Shown here piece after piece: positions 4,882 through 11,190 of a stretch of 11,190 bases of DNA. Numbering within the stretch: the first letter of the stretch is position 1; each line of letters begins with the position of its first letter. The DNA is from an uncultured Dysosmobacter sp. (GTDB lineage: Bacteria; Bacillota; Clostridia; Oscillospirales; Oscillospiraceae). Where the stretch lies: positions 1 to 11,190 of the forward strand of contig CAKSVQ010000070.1 in the NCBI GenBank assembly GCA_934504065.1, given 5' to 3'. A program made the translations under genes and the position numbers. A model generated the notes under the pieces. That model saw only the letters and a program-made list of their open reading frames with translations, was not told where the DNA came from and made no database searches.

Positions 4882-5868
4882 TCAGCCCTCCAGCCCGTTG
4901 GCCGCAATGCTCATCAGCGGGTCGAGAAGGTCGGTGGGCAGGAAGTAAATGGTCTCGTCGTCCTCCAGCCGGACATAGCGGCCGGAACCGTCGGCAAGGC
5001 GGCTGCCGATGGTGATCGTAAGAGATTGCTCGGCGTTGTTGTCATCAAAGTAGCGGATGACCAGCACGGCGTCGGGAGTGTCAAAGCCGCAGATGGAAGC
5101 GGCCTTGGCCGAGGGGTGATAGTCGATGCATTTGGTGATGGAAAGGCTGGTGAGGTCGGCCATCAGGGCCTGTACGGTGGGACTGTCGGTGATGTTGGCT
5201 CCGTTGGCGCGCCATGTGGTCTCTTCCCCGTCGTGCTGGGCGACCAGCGCGGTCTCCTCCGCTTCCCCGCTGCCCAGAATGTTGACAGAGGTCATGCGGT
5301 CTTCGGTCAGGGTGGGAAGCTGAGGCAGGAGCATCATGTCGTAAATGGGGCGGGTCATCAGCTGATAGATGGTGCCCTCCAGAATGTAGGCGGTGGATTC
5401 GTCGCCGTTGAGGCGGACATAGTAGCTGGCTCCGTCCGTGGTGGCCCGGCCAAAGGTCAGCGTAGTCTCGCCGCTGGCGGAGGTGGCGGTGAGGGTGGCG
5501 CTGGGCTGGTCGAAGCCCGCGCCCTCCAGCACGTCTGCGTCTGTCACGGTCTGCTGTGGCTTCCACGCCGCAAGCTGGGCGGTGATGCCAAGGACCGTGG
5601 TGTCGTCAAGGGGGAAGGAGGGATCGTCTGCCCAGACCCACTTTCCGTCCTCGTCCAGCGAAAAGGAGAGGGAGAACGACCCGTTGTCATAGCGCAGGGC
5701 GGTGTATGCGCCGGGATCGGTCACGGGGTCGGCGGGGCTGCTGTCGCCGCTGCCGTCCTGATCGCGGTTGGCCTTATAGCGCGTGCCGGCCAGTACCAGC
5801 ACAATGGCGAACAGGATCGCCAGCACGGCGCTGAGAAAGGTGACGATCCGTCTTTCGTGCCAAGTCAT
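4882..5868 (-). CDS. Membrane-anchored DUF4340-like protein
   Basis: 328 residues with one N-terminal membrane helix (about 8-28) and a long extracytoplasmic part, preceded by a Ser/Asp/Pro-rich linker (33-54). No Cys follows the helix, so it is a signal anchor and not a lipoprotein. The body contains two related segments. Residues 88-165 and 228-312 share the order: Thr-Val helix, GFD-x-P, hydrophobic strand, Leu-Thr-x-Gly, a DG turn, Tyr-Val-Arg-Leu, and an Asp/Glu-Thr/Ser-x-Tyr strand. This layout is typical of the DUF4340 family, which is often found next to GldF/GldG-type ABC transporter genes; no transporter is seen here. The start at 5868 has AGGAGGT upstream. As first gene of a unit with a response regulator and kinase, it might modulate the kinase sensor region from outside (inference). 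The biochemical role is unknown. Confidence 0.85.
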   Translation of the reverse strand: MTWHERRIVTFLSAVLAILFAIVLVLAGTRYKANRDQDGSGDSSPADPVTDPGAYTALRYDNGSFSLSFSLDEDGKWVWADDPSFPLDDTTVLGITAQLAAWKPQQTVTDADVLEGAGFDQPSATLTATSASGETTLTFGRATTDGASYYVRLNGDESTAYILEGTIYQLMTRPIYDMMLLPQLPTLTEDRMTSVNILGSGEAEETALVAQHDGEETTWRANGANITDSPTVQALMADLTSLSITKCIDYHPSAKAASICGFDTPDAVLVIRYFDDNNAEQSLTITIGSRLADGSGRYVRLEDDETIYFLPTDLLDPLMSIAANGLEG

Positions 5869-5921
5869 GAAGGAATACCTCCTGTGATTCAGAAATAACT
5901 TATATAACAGTTGTGTGCCTT

Positions 5922-5950
5922 ATTATAACACGCGGGCTTTCCGTTGGCAA
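5922..5950 (-). promoter_or_regulatory. SigA-type promoter of the DUF4340-regulator-kinase unit
   Basis: On the minus strand TTGCCA (5950-5945), a 17-base spacer, then TATAAT (5927-5922) preceded by TG one base earlier, giving an extended -10. The transcript would start near 5915, about 47 bases before the DUF4340 start. Confidence 0.8.
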
Positions 5951-6018
5951 TTCTACCTTACAATAGGATGCTGAAATTGGCCTGAAAGGACAAAAGTGAA
6001 CTTTAGCGGAACATTTTC

Positions 6019-6047
6019 TTGCAAATAGCGGGGGGTTTTTATATAAT
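6019..6047 (+). promoter_or_regulatory. SigA-type promoter of the hydrogenase gene
   Basis: TTGCAA (6019-6024), a 17-base spacer ending in a T run, then TATAAT (6042-6047). The start would be near 6054, leaving a leader of about 52 bases. It is divergent from the DUF4340 promoter, with about 70 bases between the two -35 boxes. Confidence 0.82.
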
Positions 6048-6063
6048 GGTTGTGCCAAAAGAC

Positions 6064-6085
6064 CCGGACGGTATGCGACCGCCGG
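6064..6085 (+). promoter_or_regulatory. Leader hairpin before the hydrogenase ribosome site
   Basis: CCGG-A-CGGT (6064-6072) pairs with ACCG-CCGG (6078-6085): eight base pairs, one bulged A and a 5-base loop. It ends six bases before the GGAGG ribosome site, so it could affect mRNA stability or translation. It matches no riboswitch class I recognise. Confidence 0.45.
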
Positions 6086-6105
6086 ATATATGGAGGAAAA
6101 TTGAT

Positions 6106-7632
6106 ATGAGAGGCGTACACAGCGCGGTGGACGATATCCGCCGCAACGTATTCACCGAGGTGGCCCGTCTTGCTTATGAAGGCGGCGATCTCACCCGTGT
6201 GGACGAGATCCCCTATAAGCTGGTGCAGGGCGAGGTGGCCAAGCACCGCTACGACGTGTTTTTGGAGCGGGCCATTGTGCAGGAGCGGGTGCGGCTGGCA
6301 CTGGGCATGAACATCCAGAGCGCGGAAGAGCAGATGCCAGTCTCCGCCAGCATCAACGATGCGGCCACCGACCAGAAGTATTTTGAAAATCCGCTGGTCA
6401 ACATCATTCCCTTTGCCTGCAATGCCTGCCCGCCCAAGCAGGTGCGCATTACCGACAGCTGTCAGGGCTGCCTGTCCCATCCCTGCATGAACGTCTGTCC
6501 CAAGGATGCCATTTATCTGGACAAATACAAGCACTGCCACATCGATCAGGACAAGTGCATCAAATGCGGCCGATGCTTTAACCAGTGCCCCTATCGGGCC
6601 ATTTCCAAGATCGAGCGCCCCTGCGCCGCCGCCTGCGGCATGGACGCCATCGGCTCTGACGAGCTGGGCCGGGCCAAGATCAATTATGATAAGTGCGTTT
6701 CCTGCGGCATGTGCCTCGTGAACTGCCCCTTTGCCGCCATTGCCGACAAGAGCCAGATCTTCCAGATCGTCACCGCCATCAAGCGCAACGAAGAGGTTAT
6801 TGCCTGCGTGGCCCCGGCCTTTGTGGGCCAGTTCGGCAAGGAGGCCACACCGCCCAAGCTCAAGGCCGCCATGCGGGAGCTGGGCTTTGCCGACGTGGTG
6901 GAGGTCGCCATCGGCGCGGACCTGTGCACCGTGGAGGAGGCTAAGGACTTTTTGGAGGAAGTGCCGGAGAAGCAGCCCTTCATGGGCACAAGCTGCTGCC
7001 CCGCGTGGTCGATGATGGCCAAAAAGCTCTTCCCGGAATTCAAGGATTATATCTCCATGGCGCTCACGCCCATGGTCATCACCGCCCGCATGGTGAAAAA
7101 GGACCATCCCAACGCCCGCATCGTGTTCATCGGACCCTGCGCCGCCAAAAAGCTGGAGGCCAACCGCAAGACCATCCGCTCGGATGTGGACTTCGTGCTG
7201 ACCTTTGAGGAATTGCAGGGAATGTTCGACGCCAAGGGCATTGATTTCAGCAAGATCGAGGCAGACCCTGCCGACGATATGTCCGAGGGCACCGGAATGG
7301 GCCGGGGCTTTGCCGTGGGCGGCGGCGTGGCTGCCGCCGTGGTGGAGGCTGTCAAGCACATCGCTCCGGACCGGGAGGTACTCATCGAGTATGGCGACGG
7401 ACTACGGGAGTGCCGCAAGATGCTGATGATGGCCAAGGCCGGAAAGCGCAACGGCTATCTGCTGGAGGGCATGGCCTGCCCCGGCGGCTGCGTGGCAGGC
7501 GCGGGCACCATCCGCCCGGTAAAGGAAACTGCCGCCAATGTGGAAAAGTTCAAGAATGCCGCACCGGAAATGAGCTGCACCACCAGCCCCTACCTCCAGC
7601 GGCTGCATGAGGTGGAAGCAGAAGGCAGATAA
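6106..7632 (+). CDS. Monomeric [FeFe] hydrogenase, group B-like
   Basis: Iron-iron hydrogenase, 508 residues, cytosolic, expected to reduce protons with electrons from ferredoxin (or run in reverse) during fermentation. Order: a helical N-terminal part (1-95) unlike group A enzymes; an extra Cys-rich stretch (Cys105, 108, 119, 122, 127, 131, 144); two 4Fe-4S ferredoxin motifs CIKCGRCFNQC (151-161) and CVSCGMCLVNC (197-207) with Cys173 and Cys177 between them; then the H-cluster domain (about 230-508). Its three loops are TSCCPAW (295-301), GPCAAKK (343-349) and EGMACPGGC (454-462), supplying Cys298, Cys345, Cys458 and Cys462. The L2 loop has Gly where group A enzymes have Met, as in group B. 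The start at 6106 has GGAGG nine bases upstream; an upstream frame from TTG 6019 begins inside the promoter and is rejected. It stands alone, without maturation genes HydE, HydF or HydG, which must lie elsewhere. Confidence 0.95.
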   Translation: MRGVHSAVDDIRRNVFTEVARLAYEGGDLTRVDEIPYKLVQGEVAKHRYDVFLERAIVQERVRLALGMNIQSAEEQMPVSASINDAATDQKYFENPLVNIIPFACNACPPKQVRITDSCQGCLSHPCMNVCPKDAIYLDKYKHCHIDQDKCIKCGRCFNQCPYRAISKIERPCAAACGMDAIGSDELGRAKINYDKCVSCGMCLVNCPFAAIADKSQIFQIVTAIKRNEEVIACVAPAFVGQFGKEATPPKLKAAMRELGFADVVEVAIGADLCTVEEAKDFLEEVPEKQPFMGTSCCPAWSMMAKKLFPEFKDYISMALTPMVITARMVKKDHPNARIVFIGPCAAKKLEANRKTIRSDVDFVLTFEELQGMFDAKGIDFSKIEADPADDMSEGTGMGRGFAVGGGVAAAVVEAVKHIAPDREVLIEYGDGLRECRKMLMMAKAGKRNGYLLEGMACPGGCVAGAGTIRPVKETAANVEKFKNAAPEMSCTTSPYLQRLHEVEAEGR

Positions 7633-7656
7633 GCCCGTTTTCCCAGTTGAAATAGA

Positions 7657-7700
7657 AACAATGTAAGCCCGGAAGCATTTGCTTCCGGGCTTACATTGTT
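7657..7700. terminator. Bidirectional terminator between convergent genes
   Basis: A perfect 20-bp stem (7657-7676 with 7681-7700) with a 4-base ATTT loop begins 24 bases after the hydrogenase stop and ends 6 bases before the anti-sigma stop. T-rich sequence follows on the minus strand (TCTATTTC), while the plus side continues GAAAAATTATT. It would end both convergent transcripts, on the minus strand most clearly. Confidence 0.82.
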
Positions 7701-7706
7701 GAAAAA

Positions 7707-8678
7707 TTATTGCGTGACCAGCGTGTAAAGCTGCTGAAAGTCCGCGGCGGTGGCGGCGTAGGACTTAACGCTTTGCGGCAGGGCCGCGTCCGCCTGCGCC
7801 AGAGATACGCTGCGGCTGACCGCCTGCCCCTCCACGGAATACGTCCAGGAGACCTCTCCCAGATTTTCCACAAGGGCCAGCAAAATGGGGGAAATCTGCC
7901 GCTCCATGACGGCGTCCACCTGAAGGGCCTGCGCGGCGGTGAAGTCGCCGGAAAAATCCAGCGTCCAGCCATAGGGCTCCTGCGCGGTTTGCAGGCGCAG
8001 GGTGTAAGCGCCGCAGGTATCCCCGATATACAGCGAGGCGGCAAGGCTGCCGAAGGCAGAGGCGTCGCCCGCGTAGGCGGTTTTCTCCTCATAAAGCTCC
8101 AGCGCCCGGCGGGAAATAACGGCGCCGTTTTGCCAGACGAGCTGGTCCCCCAGCCACACCTCATGGATGTCCGCCGTTGAGAGCACAGTCCGGTATTCCG
8201 CGGTGTGCCACAGCGGCGAGGGCAGCACCTGACGGCAGGTGATGCGCACCACGCCCCCGTCCTCCTGCTCCACGTCCCACCCGTGATAGGCGGTGCCGGA
8301 CCAGTTGGAGTAAGCGCGGAGTTCCATCTCCCCTGCTGTTTCGGTGCGGATGGACCAGCTCAGCCCCTGCGGCTGGAGAGGCGTGCCGATGATGAACAGC
8401 TTTGCCGCGATCAGCAGCAGCACCGCCGCCAGTGTGCACAGCCCTGCGGCGGCGGCCCGACGGGCGCTTTTGCGGCGCAGGGTCTTGAGATAGTCCATTT
8501 CCCGCTCCTGCTGGGCATCGGTGTTTTCCGGGCTGAGCATGGCGGCGCGGCGGGCGGCGCAGTTCGGACAGGCGGCAAGGTGCCGCCGGAGAGCCTCGTT
8601 GGTGTCGGCGCAGGTTAGCCCTTCCACATAGCTTGGCAGCAGGTCCCGCACTACGCCGCAGGTCAAGTCATTTTTCAT
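7707..8678 (-). CDS. Membrane zinc-finger anti-sigma factor
   Basis: 323-residue single-pass membrane protein predicted to hold the ECF sigma factor encoded just upstream. N-terminal zf-HC2/ZAS-type anti-sigma domain at 1-45: Cys7 and His33-x3-Cys37-x2-Cys40 (HLAACPNC), the usual zinc-binding pattern. A basic linker (62-75) leads to a membrane helix at about 76-97. The remaining 225 residues lie outside the membrane and have strand-rich sequence with aromatic and Gly residues; I do not recognise a named domain there, and it may be the signal-sensing part. The start ATG at 8678 lies inside the last codons of the sigma gene, which overlaps by 11 bases, so translation is coupled. The protein ends six bases from the shared terminator. 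Proteolytic release of sigma is usual for this type, but no protease gene is nearby. Confidence 0.88.
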   Translation of the reverse strand: MKNDLTCGVVRDLLPSYVEGLTCADTNEALRRHLAACPNCAARRAAMLSPENTDAQQEREMDYLKTLRRKSARRAAAAGLCTLAAVLLLIAAKLFIIGTPLQPQGLSWSIRTETAGEMELRAYSNWSGTAYHGWDVEQEDGGVVRITCRQVLPSPLWHTAEYRTVLSTADIHEVWLGDQLVWQNGAVISRRALELYEEKTAYAGDASAFGSLAASLYIGDTCGAYTLRLQTAQEPYGWTLDFSGDFTAAQALQVDAVMERQISPILLALVENLGEVSWTYSVEGQAVSRSVSLAQADAALPQSVKSYAATAADFQQLYTLVTQ

Positions 8679-9156
8679 CGGTATCCCCTCCCTTTCGCAG
8701 TGTTTCCTTACATCGGTAAAAGGTCACGCGGGCCCACGTTTCCGTCCGTCCCACCACGTCGCCGATCTCCCGGAATGAAAGACCGCCGAAGGAGCGCAGA
8801 TAGACCACCTCCCGCTGGAGCGGGGGCAGGGCGTGGATGCTGCGCAGCAGCGCGAGCTGTCCCTCCCGGGCCAGCACGGTCTCCTCAGCGGAGACGGCGG
8901 CATCTTCCTCCTCCGGCATCTGGCCGGGGGATTCCCGGCTCTGGCGGCGGAGGTACTGATACCATAGATGCTTGGCGATCTGGCACAGCCATGTGGAGAC
9001 CCGGCACGTGCCGTCGAACCGCTGGGCGGAGCGGACGGCCTGATAAAAGGTCTCCTGCGTCAGCTCCTCGGCAAGGCCCGTGTCCCGGCACAGGGAGAGC
9101 AGAAACTTATAAACGGTCTGGGCGTGGCGGCGGTATACGGCGTCCATATCCTCCAT
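8668..9156 (-). CDS. ECF-type RNA polymerase sigma factor
   Basis: 162-residue extracytoplasmic-function sigma factor that directs RNA polymerase to a small stress or envelope regulon. Region 2 at about 7-73 includes AEELTQETFYQA (29-40, core binding) and RVSTWLCQIAKHLWYQYLRR (52-71, -10 recognition). Region 4 at about 103-155 includes LPPLQREVVYLR and the helix-turn-helix LSFREIGDVVGRTETWARVTFYRCKE (126-151 region). There is no region 1.1 or 3, as expected for the family; the 25-residue acidic linker (75-99) is normal. The start at 9156 follows an AGGGAGGGAG site; the Met three codons on is too close to its own GGAGG. It overlaps the downstream anti-sigma gene by 11 bases. The regulon is unknown; autoregulation is likely for this arrangement. 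Confidence 0.95.
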   Translation of the reverse strand: MEDMDAVYRRHAQTVYKFLLSLCRDTGLAEELTQETFYQAVRSAQRFDGTCRVSTWLCQIAKHLWYQYLRRQSRESPGQMPEEEDAAVSAEETVLAREGQLALLRSIHALPPLQREVVYLRSFGGLSFREIGDVVGRTETWARVTFYRCKETLRKGGDTDEK

Positions 9157-9186
9157 CGGCGGCTCTCCCTCCCTGTTGGTTTCCTG

Positions 9187-9217
9187 TATATATCCCCGGC
9201 GGGACCAGTTCGTTACA
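9187..9217 (-). promoter_or_regulatory. Possible promoter of the sigma/anti-sigma operon
   Basis: On the minus strand TGTAAC (9217-9212) followed after 18-19 bases by an AT-rich GATATATAC (9194-9186). ECF promoters often have an AAC-containing -35, so this may be an autoregulated promoter. The spacing and -10 do not match any class I can name, so this is tentative. Confidence 0.35.
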
Positions 9218-9226
9218 GAATAGATG

Positions 9227-9260
9227 AAAAAAACTGGCGGGAATTTCCCGCCAGTTTTTT
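9227..9260. terminator. Bidirectional intrinsic terminator after the HAD gene
   Basis: Seven A, then CTGGCGGG (9234-9241), a 5-base loop, CCCGCCAG (9247-9254), then six T. On the minus strand the stem is followed by seven T. It ends the HAD transcript (stop at 9283), insulates the sigma operon, and reads equally well in both directions. Confidence 0.92.
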
Positions 9261-9282
9261 ATAGAAGCGACTGCGTGTCCGG

Positions 9283-9942
9283 TCATTCCGGGGTGCTGGA
9301 TTCAAACATTTCCTCAAACGAGCGGATATAATAGTCGGACAGGGAGCGGATGGCCTCCTGATCGGCCTCGGCGGAGGGGTCGTATACGCCGCATACCCGG
9401 AATCCGGCAGCCTTTGCGGTCTGGACGGCGTGCAGGGCGTCCTCAAAGACCACGGTATCTTTTTTGTTGCTTTGCAGGCGGCGCATGGCCCGCTCGTAAA
9501 TCTCCGGGCTGTCCTTTTTTCCCGCGCCCACCTCGGCGCAGGTGAGAACGCCGCGGAAAAATCCCTCCAGTCCGGTGTGGCGCAGGGCGGCTTCCACCAG
9601 ATCCCGGTCGGTGTTGGTGGCGATGTACATCCACACGCCCTCCATTTTCAGAAGCGACAGGAATTTCACCACGCCGGGCTTGGGCTGGACCTGATTTTCA
9701 TAAAAGTCCCGTACCAGCGCCTTGGTCATTTCCATGATCTCTTCCACGCTCTGGGAAAGGTGGTATTCCTCTTTGCACAGGGCCGCGCCGTCCCGAAAGG
9801 TCATCAGCATCAGCCGCGCCCCCAGATCCGGGGAGGGCTCGATGCCAATGGAGCGCAGCGCCTTCGGCCCCACGTCCTGCCAGATGTGCATGGAATCCAG
9901 CAGCGTGCCGTCCATATCAAAAATCGCGCTTTGTAACCGCAT
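9283..9942 (-). CDS. HAD-superfamily hydrolase, beta-phosphoglucomutase-like
   Basis: Cytosolic phosphatase or phosphomutase of HAD subfamily IA, 219 residues, the normal length. Motif I is FDMDGTLLDS (8-17) with nucleophile Asp9 and acid/base Asp11. Motif II is Thr109 in YIATNT. Motif III is Lys142 or Lys143 in GKKDSPEIY. Motif IV is Glu167-Asp168 in VVFEDALHAVQTAKAAG. A helical cap domain occupies about 18-88. Substrate cannot be told; relatives include phosphoglycolate phosphatase and beta-phosphoglucomutase. The start at 9942 has GAGGT five bases upstream. It lies 126 bases downstream of metG with a hairpin between, so it may be read from metG at a reduced level; no clear own promoter was found. 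Confidence 0.93.
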   Translation of the reverse strand: MRLQSAIFDMDGTLLDSMHIWQDVGPKALRSIGIEPSPDLGARLMLMTFRDGAALCKEEYHLSQSVEEIMEMTKALVRDFYENQVQPKPGVVKFLSLLKMEGVWMYIATNTDRDLVEAALRHTGLEGFFRGVLTCAEVGAGKKDSPEIYERAMRRLQSNKKDTVVFEDALHAVQTAKAAGFRVCGVYDPSAEADQEAIRSLSDYYIRSFEEMFESSTPE

Positions 9943-9996
9943 GAATTACCTCAGATTCAGAAAATTTCCATCATTTTCGCCGCGAAGCAGTTAAAA

Positions 9997-10023
9997 AGCC
10001 TCGCAGAGTTTCGTGCCCGCAGA
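9997..10023 (+). repeat. Short dispersed intergenic repeat, copy 2
   Basis: AGCCTCGCAGAGTTTCGT, then GCCCGCAGA, matching the element at 2659-2686 with one mismatch in the first 18 bases and a one-base length difference later. It lies between metG and the HAD gene. Without other genome copies, it cannot be said whether it is mobile, regulatory or a remnant. Confidence 0.55.
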
Positions 10024-10037
10024 CTGGTGAGGGGGGG

Positions 10038-10064
10038 CAGGAGGGGGACATGGTCCCCCTCCTG
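10038..10064. terminator. Hairpin just downstream of metG
   Basis: A perfect 12-bp G/C-rich stem (10038-10049 with 10053-10064) with a 3-base loop begins four bases after the metG stop. On the minus strand it is followed by C-rich sequence, not T, so it is not a classic intrinsic terminator in the metG direction. It could be a processing or stability stem, or a partial block before the HAD gene. Confidence 0.5.
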
Positions 10065-10068
10065 TATT

Positions 10069-11190
10069 TTAGCATAGCTTCGCCCCTGCGGGGATGGCGT
10101 CGTCCACGATTATCAGGTGCAGCTTTTCCTCGCCCTTTTCGGTGTGGACGGCGGAGAGCAGCATTCCGTTGCTCTCAAGGCCCATCATCTTCCGGGGCGG
10201 CAGATTCACAATGGCCACCAGCGTCTTGCCCACCAGCTGCTCCGGCTCATAGTACTTGTGGATACCGGAGAGGATCTGGCGGTCGGTCCCGGTGCCATCG
10301 TCCAGCGTGAAGCGCAGGAGCTTGGCGGACTTTTTCACCGCCTCGCAGGCCTTCACCTTCACCGCGCGCAGATCGGACTTGCAGAAGGTGTCAAAGTCCA
10401 CCTGCTCGGTGAGCTGGGGCTCCAGCTCAATGGCGGGCAGGGCGGCCTTTTTGGCCTCGGCCTCGGCGGCCTCCAGAGCGGCAATGGCCTGATCAATGTC
10501 GATGCGGGGGAAGAGGTTTTCGCCCTTGGTGACGGCGGCCGTCTCCGGCAGCACGCCCCACGTGCTGGCGCTGTCCCACGTCTGGGCGGCGTCGTCCGCG
10601 CCGATCTGGCAGAAGAGCTTTTCCATGCTCTCGGGCATGAAGGGGGTCAGCAGGATGCCGCAGATGCGGGTGGCCTCCAGCAGGTTATAGAGCACATGGG
10701 CAAGGCGGGCGCCGTTTTGCTCCATGTCCTTGGCCAGCGCCCACGGGGCGTTTTCGTCGATATACTTGTTGGCCCGCTGAATGACCTTGAACACCTCGCT
10801 CAGGGCATTGTGGGGGGCAAAGGTCTCCATCTGGGTCTCATACGCGCCGCGGAGGGCGGTGGCCATGGCCTTCAGCTCGCTGTCAAAGGGCTGCTCGTTG
10901 TCGCTGCGGCTGCACCCCTGAGGCAGCGTGCCGCCGAAATACTTGTTCACCATGGCGGTGGTACGGCTCAGCAGATTGCCCAGATCGTTTGCAAGATCGG
11001 TGTTGATGGTCTGGATCAGCAGTTCGTTGGAGAAGTTGCCGTCCGAGCCGAAGGGGAAGGTGCGCATCAGGAAGAAGCGCAGCGCGTCCACGCCGAACAT
11101 CTCGGCCAGAATATAGGGGTCCACCACGTTGCCCTTGGACTTGGACATCTTGCCGCCGTCCAGCAGCAGCCAGCCGTGGCCGAAGACATG
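10069..11190 (-). CDS. metG: Methionyl-tRNA synthetase, N-terminus beyond window
   Basis: Class I aminoacyl-tRNA synthetase that charges tRNA-Met in the cytosol. The last 373 residues are visible; the N-terminal Rossmann half is cut by the right edge. The open frame runs to position 11190, where HVFGHGWLLLDGGKMSKSKGN contains the class signature KMSKS (visible residues 14-18). The helical anticodon-binding domain follows (about 40-215). After a Glu/Ala/Lys-rich linker comes a C-terminal tRNA-binding OB domain (about 264-373, from VDFDTFCKSDLRAVKV to the end) of the EMAPII/Trbp111 type with IVNLPPRKMMGLESNGMLLSA, as in dimeric bacterial MetRS. The apparent ATG at 11148 is an internal Met of KMSKS, not the start. 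The gene is a housekeeping one; only its downstream hairpin and repeat are unusual. Confidence 0.97.
   Translation of the reverse strand, partial: HVFGHGWLLLDGGKMSKSKGNVVDPYILAEMFGVDALRFFLMRTFPFGSDGNFSNELLIQTINTDLANDLGNLLSRTTAMVNKYFGGTLPQGCSRSDNEQPFDSELKAMATALRGAYETQMETFAPHNALSEVFKVIQRANKYIDENAPWALAKDMEQNGARLAHVLYNLLEATRICGILLTPFMPESMEKLFCQIGADDAAQTWDSASTWGVLPETAAVTKGENLFPRIDIDQAIAALEAAEAEAKKAALPAIELEPQLTEQVDFDTFCKSDLRAVKVKACEAVKKSAKLLRFTLDDGTGTDRQILSGIHKYYEPEQLVGKTLVAIVNLPPRKMMGLESNGMLLSAVHTEKGEEKLHLIIVDDAIPAGAKLC

Noticed and set aside
5026..5898. Plus-strand open frame of 290 codons
   Set aside because: It is antisense to the DUF4340 gene, low in complexity, and without a ribosome site or domain.
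6019..6105. N-terminal extension of the hydrogenase from TTG
   Set aside because: The TTG is part of the -35 box and lies upstream of the transcript start; the ATG at 6106 has a good ribosome site.
5953..7359. Long minus-strand open frame of 468 codons
   Set aside because: It is antisense to the hydrogenase, has His/Gly/Ala-rich sequence with no motif, and would cross the hydrogenase promoter.

Overview
The window looks like chromosomal DNA of a GC-rich, strictly anaerobic Clostridia member, possibly Oscillospiraceae-like. This placement is an inference. It rests on strong AGGAGG-type ribosome binding sites, housekeeping promoters close to TTGACA/TATAAT, a group B-type [FeFe] hydrogenase and overall gene style. 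No rRNA, tRNA, CRISPR array or insertion sequence was seen. Ten protein genes (eight complete, two cut by the window edges) fill most of the sequence, and no gene-free stretch exceeds 300 bases.

Layout. (1) Positions 1-2099, minus strand: a heavy-metal resistance operon. It has a near-consensus promoter with a symmetric, doubled operator, then an ArsR/SmtB/CadC-type metal sensor, a free-standing 71-residue HMA metallochaperone, and a Cd/Zn-type P1B ATPase cut by the left edge. A terminator-like hairpin lies between the last two genes. (2) Positions 2177-2627, plus strand: a PaaI-like hotdog thioesterase with a terminator. (3) Positions 2582-2800: a hairpin-rich gap between convergent genes, containing one copy of a short repeat found again after metG. 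(4) Positions 2801-5950, minus strand: a membrane-anchored DUF4340-like protein, an OmpR-type response regulator and a sensor histidine kinase from one promoter. The regulator and kinase are separated by an unusual 135-base spacer with four DnaA-box-like 9-mers and nested palindromes. (5) Positions 6019-7700, plus strand: a monomeric group B-like [FeFe] hydrogenase with its own promoter, leader hairpin and a 20-bp terminator stem. (6) Positions 7707-9217, minus strand: a translationally coupled ECF sigma factor and zinc-finger anti-sigma factor. (7) Positions 9227-11190, minus strand: a HAD phosphatase with a bidirectional terminator, and the C-terminal part of methionyl-tRNA synthetase, cut by the right edge.

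How they work together. The sensor, chaperone and pump form a self-contained metal-efflux unit in which metal release of the repressor would induce all three genes. The DUF4340 protein, regulator and kinase form a probable envelope-sensing unit, and the sigma/anti-sigma pair is a second, independent signalling unit. The hydrogenase would dispose of electrons from fermentation. The parts most worth a second look are the spacer between the response regulator and kinase, the doubled operator, the doubled DUF4340 fold without its usual transporter partners, and the hydrogenase with modified active-site loops and extra cysteines.
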